From Rhodeus uyekii (Eukaryota; Chordata; Actinopteri; Cypriniformes; Acheilognathidae), in the NCBI GenBank assembly GCA_037043235.1, contig JAWRVZ010000041.1, positions 3,752,001 to 3,816,000 of the forward strand: a stretch of 64,000 bases of DNA. The letters are read 5' to 3'. How positions within the stretch are numbered: the stretch's first letter is position 1; each line of letters begins with the position of its first letter. Under the pieces are notes generated by a model. The model made no database searches. It saw only the letters and a list, made by a program, of their open reading frames with translations, and had not been told where the DNA came from. Positions 1 to 11,307 of this stretch are shown here, piece after piece. A program made the position numbers and the translations under genes.

Positions 1-761
1 CACCTCTGTTCCGAAGCACAGGACCGCAAGATTTCTATTATGAACACACAATTCCTCAGCGAACTTCACATCCTTTTAATAGGGTCTTTAGTCATTGCTC
101 AGAAAACATCAATCAACATCAAAGCCATACGTTCAACCTATATACCTATACATTACCCATGCTGGAGCTTTGACCGCTTTGTGTTTAACTGGGGGGAAAA
201 ACAGCTATAGGCTTTTTAGTTTACATAATCAATTTAACACTTTATATTAGGTGACTTCAACTACTTGTACTTGCATATAAAAAACGCAAGTATACAAAGT
301 ATTTATTGTGTTCATGTTGTTTTGACAAAACACTTTTGCTGCTATTAATCTCTAAAGTTAGTGACATATTTAAATAGTGGTGCAAAGATCATTATGGTTG
401 TTGAGTCATGGATCAGATCGTTTTTATGAGTAAAAAAAATGCTGCGCATGGGTGGTTGTGATGTAACTGTTTTTTATCTATTACTTAAAGGCCACTTTAA
501 GTATTTTGGTACCACAGCAAAAAAAAACATCTAGTTTTTAATCATTAAACATGATTGAAGGCAATTGTACAGTCAATAATAAAATAATAGCAAATACACA
601 AATCTACAAGCATAGATAAATACAAGATAACAAAGTAGTCTAACAGTAGTATTCAGGCACAGACATGTCATTAAATATAGCTTAAAATGTTAATTTTAAT
701 TTTAATGTGTTGTTCGATTAACAATAATGACTTAGCCACAGATATTTATAGGCTGACGTCA
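1..761. other. Intergenic, nothing recognised
   Basis: AT-rich sequence with no supported gene, RNA or clear repeat. Confidence 0.5.
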
Positions 762-769
762 CTTTAAAC

Positions 770-1496
770 CAGGGGTGGGCAAACTACGGCCCGCGGGCCA
801 TATCCGGCCCGCCGAACTTGCCAAACCTGTATTAAACCTCCTTCATTTTACATTTCCCTGTAATGTCACTCTGTCGCGGCTGCAGTGTCGCTGAAGCTGT
901 GGTGGAGAATAGGCGTGTGTCGCAAACCCCTCTACACCCCCCTTTATGGCGTTAATTCCGTGCTAAAAAGCAACGACCGCAAAACTGATGTTTGCGTGCG
1001 CATAAATTACATCCGCGAGCGGAAAACAGATCTACACGTAAATACGGGTACCCGCGAGCTCATTTTAATCACTCGCGCGCGTGAACATTCGCACGCTCTC
1101 GACTGCTGTTTTTGCTCGCGCGAGCACTTTTATTTTTGTCAGTCGTGGGGCGGGGCTTGCTCTTGTAATAGTAACATCAAACATCATTGGTTAGTTCCCT
1201 TTTTTCCAGAGGTCAGTTGTGATTGGACGCCTGTGATTGTCAATCTAGAGCTGAGGCAAATATCCGATTCATTCACATTGCATATTATGGTTTTTCTGGC
1301 GATTAAATTGTATTAATATTGTTTTGTTGTAATTTCACGTGTCCCAGTCGAGTGATTTAAGACCAAATTATACTTTATACAGGTTTTCTAGGATTTCTTA
1401 TAAGTAAATAAGAACAGGTACGACCTTCACCCCGGCCCCTCTGTCAATTTCAAGAAACCAATGTGGCCCGCGAGACAAATAGTTTGTCCACCTCTG
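770..1496. mobile_element. Non-autonomous hAT-type element with perfect 8-bp target duplication
   Basis: The ends CAGGGGTGGGCAAACT and, inverted, CAGAGGTGGACAAACT form 16-bp terminal repeats with two mismatches. CTTTAAAC is duplicated exactly at 762-769 and 1497-1504. The 8-bp duplication and CAG...CTG ends are hAT traits. A 143-codon open frame inside (885-1316) has no transposase motif and is treated as chance. Confidence 0.8.
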
Positions 1497-1504
1497 CTTT
1501 AAAC

Positions 1505-4450
1505 CCTAATGAACAGATCCAATAAAATTATACACATCCGATTTCGACTGGGTTTAAAAGAATACTTACAGAGATGGGTATTTAATTTTTTTTTTCATTT
1601 TTAACATTTTGTGTGCATGTGTCTATTCATGCGCAAGGAGACGCAAAAGAGGAATCAATTTGGTGTTTACATGTTCACACAAATAACAACGCGCCTTCTT
1701 TTTCGCCTTTTCTTGCACTTGAATAGGTTAAAATCGCCTAAATGTATAAATTGTCTAGAATTTTTTCTTTCACTCTATGATGGTAAAAATTTGTAACTAA
1801 TCTGCAAATCAGATGCGTGCCGAATCGTGGGGAATGGTCCGTATGGATCACGGATCAACTGTTAATCTGTAAGAGACCAATCTTGGTCCAAACCCATTGA
1901 TACTTGGTTATAAATCAATTCACTATCCTAAAAATCAAGACGAAGCCAACAATCAACCAACAATGCAAGTAATTTACAGCATTTGTTTCCAGTGTAATAA
2001 CTGACAAACAATCCATAACACATCGACTAAGTGTCTCCACCCCCCCTCAACTAGTTCTGTTACAGATAGACTTTTACCATGACTAAAGGCTCATTCACAA
2101 GCTCTGTCAAAAATGCATTGGGGCTCCAATTGGCAGTACTCTTGAAGCTAGTCTGCAGGTGAAGAAACACAGCAGTGCCAAAACACAAAGGAACAGCAAA
2201 CCGGAGACCAAAGTCGTCACCAAAACAGAAGCTCCTTCTCGATTCATGGCATCTGATCGTAGAGTTGTCCTTCTCTTGGAAGAAAACACGTCCAAACTAG
2301 AGACAAAGTAAACCACCTATTCTTTCGACACACTGGCCCGAACTACAACTGCGAATTAGAGCTGCAAGTACGTGCTCAGGAGGATGAGGATTAGTGTTAT
2401 TACTGATGGAGGCAATCTTCCTTCTTAGCTTCATCTAACATTGTTTTGAAAGGAAAGGAGTTTACATTATTTTGAAAGGAACATTAGCGAATAAAGTATT
2501 CAGACCTATCAAGATCAATGAATTCTGTAAGACATGCAATTTCATGTCTACTCTAGAGTGGCATCCTATTTTCCCACAACAAATCAGTTATGTTGTTTTG
2601 ATACAACCTGTAATCTTTTTAATGCCAGTAAAACCCCTGAAGGCATAATCGAAACGCCATCGCTCTAATAAACAAGAACATTAAATCACATCATATAAAA
2701 GGATTTGCATTTAAATACTAACATCCTAAAGGCCATTCGATCACAAAACATCAAACACCGACATAAGAATTTTATTAGGCTGTACATCTTGGTAAACACG
2801 ACACTCTAACACAAGACAAAACCAAATTAATTATGCTGATGAGTTTCTCTGAATAATAAACCCTTTTAAGGAAGAGCAGAAAATTTAAACCAGATGTTCC
2901 CAAGTTCATAATGCGAGGCTGCACTGTGCTTTCTATTTGTGATATCGTTACATCAACAACTACATTAGTATCATTGCATACAAAGGCAGATGATCAATAA
3001 ATAGCTTACAAATTCGTATTACATTGGGAAGCGCATAGAAAGTTGTAAAACAAAACCTTTTATTCCTGTCCTTGCATCACTTTTTTTTCTTTATGCTTTT
3101 TCTAATTATGTTATGCTCTGATTTAGACAATGTAACAACAACAAAAAAAAATCTAATTTTTTTGTACCCTACAATCACAAATATGAGAAAGCAGATAAAG
3201 ACAATAGTGAGGCACAAGGCTGGAATTTATAGTCTGACAGAGAGTCATAGACCTGTCTCAACAGATTGATCCCTCGTAAAAACACTCTGAAGGAATGCCA
3301 ATGGAATTCTGATCATAATTTAGAACCAGTCATAATGATATCAAACAGAAATCCCTGGTGGAATCCTTAAATAATAAAAGAGAAACTACAAATAAGATAA
3401 AAAAAAATTGAATTGAAATCCCTAATTTTCAGGGGTTTCATCAAGCATGATCTTATTTGATTCTTAGATAACTTTTGTTTGATCCATTTGGGATTGGTTC
3501 CCAAATTCCATTTGCTCAGATCAGCCAAGAAAATGCAATGGTTTAGTAGGGTAAAACTGAAGAGAAATGTGAGAATGTGCCCTAAAATGGAATAAATGGA
3601 TATATTAATAACAATGAACCAATCCAACATATAGCTGAAGTCAAATCTTTATATTATTACTATAATCTTTTAATTTGATTCTTTAAAAGTGATGAAGCAC
3701 GTTTTAAAAGTATCTATACAAGAAAACACTTCTTCCCACCAAATCAAAGTCAACGTGATGTAACCAACATGCAGGGAGCCATTATACTGTCATGTGACCT
3801 TTAGGACCTTCAGGAGACCTTCAGGACCATGTCAAGGTCATTAAAGATTTTTATTTTTTTAAATGTCACAGTTTCAACTTTTTTTTTTTTTTTGCATGCA
3901 GGTTATCACAGAAAAAGCCTAAAAGCCTTTTCATATTCCTGACCCTATTTCTTGAAAGAAATTTATTTTAGTACTTGACAGACGTATGCAGCCAACATGA
4001 ATGAATACATTTTTTTTCTGTGACATACTTATTTGTCATTGCTTTGTCAGTATGTATGCATGCATAAAATCCATGTTAAAATCGTTTTGCCTGGATCCCT
4101 GCCACTCAACAATGTACCATTCTCGTGTGCAGTGATGCACAAAAAAGCATTTCTCTTTTCAGTGTCATCCTCTCATCTTTTCAGATCATATACAATGTAG
4201 CCATTGGCTGCTAAAACCATCAACATTCTCCACATCTCTCTCTGATTCCCGAATTGCGGTAAAGTTGGAAGAGCGACTCACCGTTATACAGATTGAAATC
4301 ATTCACAACGCAACCTGAGCAACTTGTTGGATTGGCTCGAATGAATAACGGCACAACTCTCCAACTCTTCCCAGCGTTGCTATTAGAACTCCAGTCACAC
4401 GAGGCGGTGAATGAACACAGTCATTCAGAAGATAACCGGCGCTAAAAGTG
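1505..4450. other. Intergenic or minus-strand intron
   Basis: Apart from the possible minus-strand peptide at 2107-2247, I see only AT-rich sequence and a T tract near 3879. If the 4.5-kb promoter is real, most of this would be its intron and downstream sequence. Confidence 0.4.
2107..2247 (-). CDS. Possible 46-residue single-pass membrane peptide
   Basis: On the minus strand an ATG with a purine at -3 opens a 46-codon frame, MNREGASVLVTT to PIGAPMHF. It has a hydrophobic segment of about 20 residues (VLVTTLVSGLLFLCVLALLC) and a basic tail. A splice-acceptor-like tctctag lies 49 nt upstream (AG at 2298-2297). A TATA promoter and donor lie further upstream at 4.5 kb. A non-coding first exon plus a one-exon small membrane protein is a known architecture. 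I recognise no family, and the frame could be chance. Confidence 0.2.
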   Translation of the reverse strand: MNREGASVLVTTLVSGLLFLCVLALLCFFTCRLASRVLPIGAPMHF

Positions 4451-4535
4451 ATACTCACCCCTGTGTGCAGTGCCTATCCGTGCACCTCTGCGATTCCAGC
4501 GATACAGGATTGCTCTCTACTTGCGCTTTTATAAC
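4451..4535 (-). promoter_or_regulatory. Minus-strand TATA box followed by a candidate non-coding exon and donor
   Basis: Reading the minus strand, TATAAAAG (4533-4526) is followed about 30 bp later by a possible start near 4500 and then by CACACAGG|GGTGAGTAT, a strong donor (GTGAGTAT at 4458-4451). This suggests a promoter and first exon transcribed away from ece1. A second donor-like GTGAGTCG is at about 4280. No matching coding exon is proven. Confidence 0.3.
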
Positions 4536-4785
4536 GAGAGAGAGAGAAAGAGAGAGAGACCCCCGGTGCGTAACGTCCACTATTAATAATAGCGCTATCT
4601 GAAGCGCGAGCTCCTCCTGTTGATAGGAGCCGTTTCTAGTTGAACAAGAACATCGTGTAGATTTACAGCTCGTACCTACAATACAATTAAAGTTTAATTT
4701 GTGTAAAATCATAGCAAATTTTATACAAGCACTTAAAGTTCATCAATAATTAATAGGTTGCAGACATAATAAAAATGGAAATAGA

Positions 4786-4792
<7 letters not shown>

Positions 4793-4820
<28 letters not shown>

Positions 4821-4918
4821 CTGTATATGTGTGTGTGTGTGTAAAAAATATTATAATATATGTATGTGTGTATATATATATATATATATACAGGGGTAAA
4901 TATCTAAATATTTTTTAA

Positions 4919-4984
<66 letters not shown>

Positions 4985-5039
4985 AGTTAATGTTGAAAAG
5001 AGAATGTTGATTTATATATTGTGTTAAAAGAGAATGTTG

Positions 5040-5107
<68 letters not shown>

Positions 5108-5145
5108 CAACATTCTCTTTGATTTATATATATATAAATAAAAAG
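4793..5145. repeat. Long TA/TG microsatellite cluster with inverted flanks
   Basis: TA arrays at about 4793-4820, 4921-4977 and 5042-5102, with TG runs between. AAAGAGAATGTTGA occurs at 4997 and 5027 and inverted as TCAACATTCTCTTT at 5107-5120, so the last array sits in a potential hairpin. Confidence 0.9.
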
Positions 5146-5997
5146 TTTATTTAGATATTTATTTAAATTTAGAGGGAATGACTGGGCTTATCATTGCCAA
5201 CAATCATTTTCATCGGAGGAATTTATTGAATTTTATTTTATTTTTTAAAATTAAACTAAACTTAAAACTTACATGGACAAAGTGGGGGTGTTGAAAAGAA
5301 AAAATACATGTAACAACAAATGTGCAACATATTCTCACGTGTCTCATTAGCTAGAATTCATTAGAAGTGTTTCCCTAAGGCAAACAAGTCTCAAGTCTGT
5401 GTTCTCCCAACACGATCGCTGGAGACTCCTTAAAAAATATATAAAAATTGAAATGTTCGTGTGATCATGATGTGTATGAGGCTTGCGTGTACCTACCTCG
5501 TGTGTTTGCTCAAATTTCTACCTTGGCTTTCTACTATAGACAGGCTGCTTCATCGACATTCTGATCAGACTAACCACAAGATGTCACTGCGAACGCGACA
5601 ATGCGCTTGATTGCCCATCGGAGAACAATCTCCCTCATTCAAAGCCTGACGACTGGTAATCGGCCATTGACCAACTGTGGGCATTTACTACCCTGTGATT
5701 TTTCCAGCTGTGAAAAGCCCACGGATTCGTAATAATCCACATAAACCTTCTAATAACTTCCACCGAGCATTTTAGCGATAAACACTTAAAGATTGACATC
5801 ACGTGAAGGATGATGTCATTTCTGAAAAGTCTTGCGACTAATTAGTTACCAATAATAGCTAAGCTTGTAATCGCTCAATGCAGGGATGAAAACTGTGTTT
5901 TTTCCCTTATAATCGCTTTTGAAAAAGAAACTGTGGTATTTACTTCGTGAATTAATCGTTTATGTGAACAAATCTTCTATTTGATACATTGACTGAC

Positions 5998-6084
5998 GCT
6001 GAATTCGGAACCGCATAGCGAACTCTTACTACTTGTTCTATGGCAGTAGTACTAGGAGACTAGGAATGCGGTTCCGAATTCAGC
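5998..6084. repeat. Small foldback element with 19-bp perfect inverted ends
   Basis: GCTGAATTCGGAACCGCAT (5998-6016) is exactly inverted at 6066-6084. Inner sequence is also partly complementary. Size and symmetry suggest a MITE. No clear target duplication. Confidence 0.6.
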
Positions 6085-6497
6085 ATGATATTTCGGTTCC
6101 CTGAACTGAGATTTTCGAAGAAAAAACGACAAAGAGGAAAGAAATGTCCGAGTGCGGGCTGTGAAGGAGCATTTCAATGCTCGGCCTGCAGAACGAAGCT
6201 TCGGATTGAATGAATCTCGAGTCTGAACAAGATTCGAAGCGACTGCATTTGTAAACTGGATGAATGTGAACGATCACGAGAGGGACACATTTTTTTCTCT
6301 CCTTCCTTTGAACGAAAATTCATTTATATTCATCAAATTTTGTTATTATTGTTGTCGCTTTTATATCTTGATTGAAAAGGTCCTTCTATGTGTTTTCTTT
6401 TTATATTTTCAACTTTATTGTGTGTGTTTGTAGCTATTTGATCATGAAAAAGGTCTGCAAAGTTACACAAACTCCTCCTCAGTTATTTATTCATGAA

Positions 6498-6655
6498 TCA
6501 TTTACATTTATGCATTTGGCAGACGCTTTTATCCAAAAGGAACACTACATTCAGAGATACACATTGACATTCTAATCAGTTCTTGCTTTCCATGGGAATT
6601 GAACCCATGACCTTGACGTTGCAACCCCTACTCTCTTCAGTTTGAGCTACCGGAA
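6498..6655 (-). repeat. tRNA-derived SINE, minus orientation (copy 1)
   Basis: Minus strand: tRNA-like head with A-box GTAGCTCAAACTG and B-box GGGTTCAATTCCC, followed by the body TTGGATAAAAGCGTCTGCCA common in fish SINEs. The anticodon-loop region is degenerate. Confidence 0.7.
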
Positions 6656-7093
6656 TGCTAAGAAGCGAGCAAATCATCAGTCAGCAAAGAACAGTACAAC
6701 AGAGAACAGCAGAAACCAGGGGGAAAGAAAATCCTCAACTGCAGTCATCAGTTTTCCTCTAGGAACCTGCCAGTTACAGAATTCCTAATTTCAATATTCC
6801 ACCCAAGGCATAGACCTTATTTGGAGCAGCGTCATGACAGATATAAAAGCGAGGCTGTGAGGGATAGACCTGGCGTGTTTTCAATGGCATCTGCTTTAAA
6901 AAGCCGCTTGATCACTTATAATTTTCCTATAAAGTTTTTTGTCTGGGGAAACTTGGAAAGTATTTTCAGGGTTTTGTCAGCAGAACAATACAAAAACATA
7001 TTGAATTGCGGTACAATCCTCTCGAGAGATGTACATCTATTCCTCACAGCCTTGCTTTCATTCCTGTTAAAAATAAAAGATGACTCTGTTGTG

Positions 7094-7255
7094 TTCCTGT
7101 AGCTTAATCTGTAGAGCATTGGTGCTTACAACACCAAGGTCACGGGTTCGATTCCCAGGGAAAGTGAGAACTTAAGAATATCAATGTGTTCCTTGAATGC
7201 AATGTAAGTCACTTTGGATAAAAGTGTCTGGCAGATGCATACCGTAAATGTTAAA
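7094..7255 (+). repeat. tRNA-derived SINE, plus orientation (copy 2)
   Basis: Head GTAGCTTAATCTGTAGAGC, hairpin TGGTG-CTTACAA-CACCA and B-box GGGTTCGATTCCC. The loop places TAC in the anticodon position, so a tRNA-Val(UAC)-like ancestor is likely. Tail TTGGATAAAAGTGTCTGGCA. It is a SINE, not a functional tRNA gene, because the acceptor stem is absent. Confidence 0.75.
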
Positions 7256-7259
7256 TGTG

Positions 7260-8600
7260 AATAAGATCTAAGAGTAAATGGGGAGGATCGAGACCTGGTT
7301 GAGTTGCGTTGAAATCACATACTTCTCTACTATATAGCAGGCAAAAAACAGTGTGGACCACAAGAAGTATGTTTGAATTCACAGTACTCATAAAAGAGTC
7401 GGCAATGATTACCCCGATGTCCTCCTTCTTCCAGCGAGATACTCAAGTGTGATGACACTTTACTATCCAATGAGGCCATGGGAGAGGATTTGTGAAGGGC
7501 AGTAAAGCAACACAACTGATGCGCGTAGGTCACATGATTATGACAACAAGTAGTACATCCAGATTACTTTCATACCATACACATTCAAGCAATTACTTTT
7601 TCAAAATATTTACCTACTATAGCACACATATGTCTGTTAAAGAGAGCTTCATCTGGAAAGCATCTGCGGCGTACAAACATCTGAGTAACGTCTTTAAGAT
7701 GTCAGTTTTACATACATTCTAAATCATAAAAACATCTTTAAAAACATTTTCTAAATGTCTATTTAACATCTGACAGGAAACATCTTAGAGATGTATTGCA
7801 GATTACCAAACACTCTATAAAATAATACTTTTCCAGATGTAAACACATATAAAATAGACATCTCTGAGATGGACATGCACTCTTTAAATTAAATAGACAT
7901 AATAGACACTGGTGCTGGCGACCAATCAGAGAACATTACACTTTGGAAGGAGGGGCTTCATGACCAGAAGCTGATGCAATAATTTAAAATATGTAAAAAA
8001 AAAAAAAAAAATGTGTTTCTGAACATTCAAGCATGAAAACCTATTCTAGTAGCCCAAGCCATAAAAAATGAAGACCTTGTAAATGTCCATGATAAGTCAT
8101 TGAAGTTGACGTAAAAGAGACAAATAATTGATCTGCCACGACATTTGTGGAGAGATGGTCATGATGCTTGAACATAGTATGCTTTATTAGTTGACGCAAA
8201 TTTTAATAAAGAACAGTACAACTCTTTTGTAACTTATTCCTATTGAATCGTCTGAAACATAATTCAGTGACTCACTCATTATGCACAAAAGGCTTATCTC
8301 CTACAGTTTACCCATCTTGAATCTTGTTAGTGAACTGATTCAATAGATTCGAATCATTGAGCTGACCAGTCACTTCAGATAGAGTGACTAAATTACTGTT
8401 TAATCTAAGAATTTTCCGTATAGATCTATTTTCTCTAATAATAATAGTCTACTAATAAATAAAGAACAAAAATACTTTTTAGTATTTCACACCCAATTTC
8501 TAATGAACTGAATCTGCCACAACCGTTTATGGTTGTAATTAGATATTGTAATTAAAAAAATATTGATCATGCAATTGTGGCGCTATCTGACGTTTATATA
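7260..8600. other. Intergenic with repeat-like segments
   Basis: The 7690-7900 stretch repeats 'acatcttta/agatgt' words and looks transposon-derived. An A17 tract is near 7993. No gene supported. Confidence 0.4.
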
Positions 8601-8639
8601 AATTCATAATATTTCTGTAGGCGCCCATCGACCCTGTTA

Positions 8640-8800
8640 ATAGTGCAGCGCTGCAATCAAAGACCCGCCCTCAGCTTAAATACAATTGGTCGGAAGTTGA
8701 ACGTGGGAACCTGCTTTGGAATATGATTGGTTGACTGAAGTTACTATTATAATCCCGACGGGTATCTCGCAGTGAAACTGTTTATATTCTTCAGCACGAC
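8640..8800 (+). promoter_or_regulatory. Candidate ece1 upstream (ECE-1c) promoter
   Basis: A GC-box-like CCCGCCCT (about 8664) and two reverse CCAAT boxes (ATTGG at about 8685 and 8726) cluster 100-250 bp before the exon that ends in ATG|GTAAGG at 8929. There is no strong TATA box. Placement fits a housekeeping-type promoter for the long ece1 transcript. This is inference from motif clustering only. Confidence 0.4.
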
Positions 8801-8926
8801 ACGGTATGTCGAGTCAACAGGGGAATTCTGGCCTGGAGTCGTTTGGTACAACCATATAAATATATGTAATATAGTGATTACACCAGAAAGTGGACAGCTG
8901 CATAGGAAAGAGGGAGAGAGAGTACA

Positions 8927-8929
8927 ATG
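8927..8929 (+). CDS. ece1: Candidate ECE-1c-type start codon at the end of an upstream ece1 exon
   Basis: The sequence is acaATG followed at once by the donor GTAAGG (8930). Splicing to the acceptor ttcag at 14291-14295 would place ATG directly before ATGTCTACTTAC, so the protein would begin MMSTYKRATLDEE. From memory, human ECE-1c begins the same way. Exon 1 would extend upstream into about 8780-8926. The resulting protein would be 753 residues. The splice is inferred from site strength and family knowledge; no transcript data are available here. Confidence 0.6.
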
Positions 8930-9244
8930 GTAAGGAAACAGAACTTTTCCTTGTTTGTCAAAATAATGCTGGCATGTTACTGCATGGTTGGATTAGCTCC
9001 AAGAATGTTGTATCTTGTGCCATATGAATGTGACTACAGTAGCTAGAGCTGTATAAATGTAACATAATATATCAGTAGGCTACATGTCTCGTCGTTCTGG
9101 TTGTTAGTAGAGCATAAACCTTTGAATCTTTAATAAAGTCAGATCAATATAAAGTCTGTATGGCTGTCTGGAAACATTACACAATACTCCTTGTTGATAA
9201 TGGTAATCACTTCTATTTGTTGTAATACTTTTAACCACATTACT

Positions 9245-9280
<36 letters not shown>

Positions 9281-9599
9281 GTTACATTTACAGAAATATC
9301 TTTGTACAGTAATGTGGTTTATATATATCGAAATTGAACTAAGTCAGTTCCGTGTGCTGCATTAGTTTGAACAGAGGTTACTTATTATCTAGAATTCATA
9401 AGTGTTTCCTTAGGGCAACAGTGTCAGACCAACAACAAGGCTGTAAAGTTCAGTCTTACGTTATTCAAATAAAAAGATTAAGTTTAATGTTGAGGTAAAT
9501 CCATATTGAATGCTTATGGGCAGTAGCTTGCATTAAAGATAGCATTTAGTATATTTAATTAGACCTGGTTTATATTAAATATCAATTGGGAATAATACA

Positions 9600-10145
9600 T
9601 TACAAGTAAGTCCAGTTATGTAATCAGATTACCTTTTTGAAGTAACTAGTAAAGTAACGCATTACTTTAAAATTTACAACAAAATATCTGAGTTACTTTT
9701 TCAAATAAGTTGCTTCTTTTTTCCATTTATTGACTGACACCTCTCAAAATTCTGTATTCCTCAAAATGAATAAAATCTGTAAAATGCAAAATCAAGCAAA
9801 CCTCCAATAATTAAATATGTTAAATAAAATCTCACTTTATTGACCAATGTACTTGTTGCTGACCTTTGATGATTCAGTTAAACCATAAGCAAAATTGACT
9901 ACATATTATTTAAATGATTTAGTATTTGAGTCTTATTATTAAATTTTGGTGTGAAATGGCCTTTACATTGGCCCAAAAATATAACTTTTTATTAAATAAC
10001 AGTAAAAGAAACAAACCCAGCCCAGGTGAGAAAAAGAAATGCGAAAGTAAGGTAACACATTCATTTCCTTAAAAGCAATTTGTTACTTTTTAAGGGAGTA
10101 ACTCAATATTGTAATGCATTACTTTTCAAAGTATATTTCCCCAAC
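9600..10145. repeat. Interspersed repeat with TAACGCATTACTT-type ends
   Basis: The left part (TTACCTTTTTGAAGTAACTA, AGTAACGCATTACTTT) and right part (AATGCATTACTTTTCAAAGT, TTCCCCAACATT) are inverted relatives typical of a common fish DNA repeat. A partial related copy is at 33920-34015. Confidence 0.55.
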
Positions 10146-10899
10146 ATTCTTAAATATATATTTACTTTTGATCAAGTAACAACAAATATGGTTAACCAGC
10201 TTTTCGGCCTAAATCCAGACACCGATTACAAGATGTGTATTAACATCATTTTTAGACATGTTTTTCACCGTTTCCTCTGGAGATTAAGCTGACCAATGGT
10301 TTAAGGTTTTTATCTGTAATGTAATCCTAGAAAGGAAGACTGCACCGGGGAATCTCTGACACTAAGTTGTGACCTTTGCCGTTATCATGAGACTTCATGT
10401 TGTCATATGTTCCAGAGCGGAGATCAGCATGTTGTTGTTGGTCCTCTCCTCACCATGTATTTCTGTTTTCTTAATCCTCCTTGATTCGGATGCGTTTCTG
10501 TCAAAACTGTTTCTGTTTGTATGATGCTTGGCATTTGTGATTTACTGGTTTGTTTGTTTAAAATTGGTAACTGGACTAGAGCAGAGGGGGAGCCGGATCC
10601 AGACTCTTAAAGGGACAGTTCAACTAAAGATGAAAATTCTGTCTTCTGGTTACCCTTGACTTCCATTGTATGGAATATATAAATATAAAATGTCTTCTTT
10701 TATATTCACAGAAGTAATTCACTGGTGTTTGTGATGGAACTACTGGATTTTTGATGAGTTGATGAAAACCTTAACATGAATTCAATCGTAAAAAGGTAAC
10801 ATTAAAATAAACATTTTGAAAATAAAAACAATCAAAATAAAACGCTTGCTAAAGAAAGATTAAATATTTTAAAGTAGTCATATGCCTTGTGACTATTAA

Positions 10900-11307
10900 A
10901 GTGTTAGTTCACCCAAAAATGAAAATGATCCCTTAATTTATTCACCCTCAAGCCATTTTAAATGTATGGAACAGGTCAGAGGTCACTCTTCTGCCGGAAC
11001 TCGCGAATGGCCATTATTAGAACAGAAGCCAGTGATTATAAAGTTATAAATATCTTTCTAACAAAAATAAAGTGAATTGCTTCTTTTCAGAAGGCCTTTA
11101 TGAACTTTTGTGATGATGCGCTTTTTTGAGCTTCAAAATAACGGATACCATTCACTCCCATTATAAAGCTTAGAAGAACCAGGATGTAATTTTTTTTTAA
11201 TAAATAACTTTGATTGCGTTTGGCTGAAAGAAGGAAATCATATACACCTAGGATGGCTTGAGGATGAGTAAATTATGGGAACATAATTTTGGGGGTGAAC
11301 TAACGCT
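10900..11307. mobile_element. TTAA-flanked foldback MITE (copy 1)
   Basis: TTAA at 10896-10899 and 11308-11311 flank about 60-bp inverted ends: GTGTTAGTTCACCCAAAAAT on the left and its inverse, GGGGGTGAACTAACGC, on the right. TTAA duplications occur in piggyBac and Kolobok superfamilies. No coding capacity. Confidence 0.75.

Noticed and set aside
885..1316. 143-codon open frame
   Set aside because: Lies wholly within the hAT-like element at 770-1496 and shows no transposase or other domain.
7094..7160. tRNA gene
   Set aside because: Has A and B boxes and an anticodon-like hairpin but no paired acceptor stem, and continues into a SINE body found elsewhere in the window.
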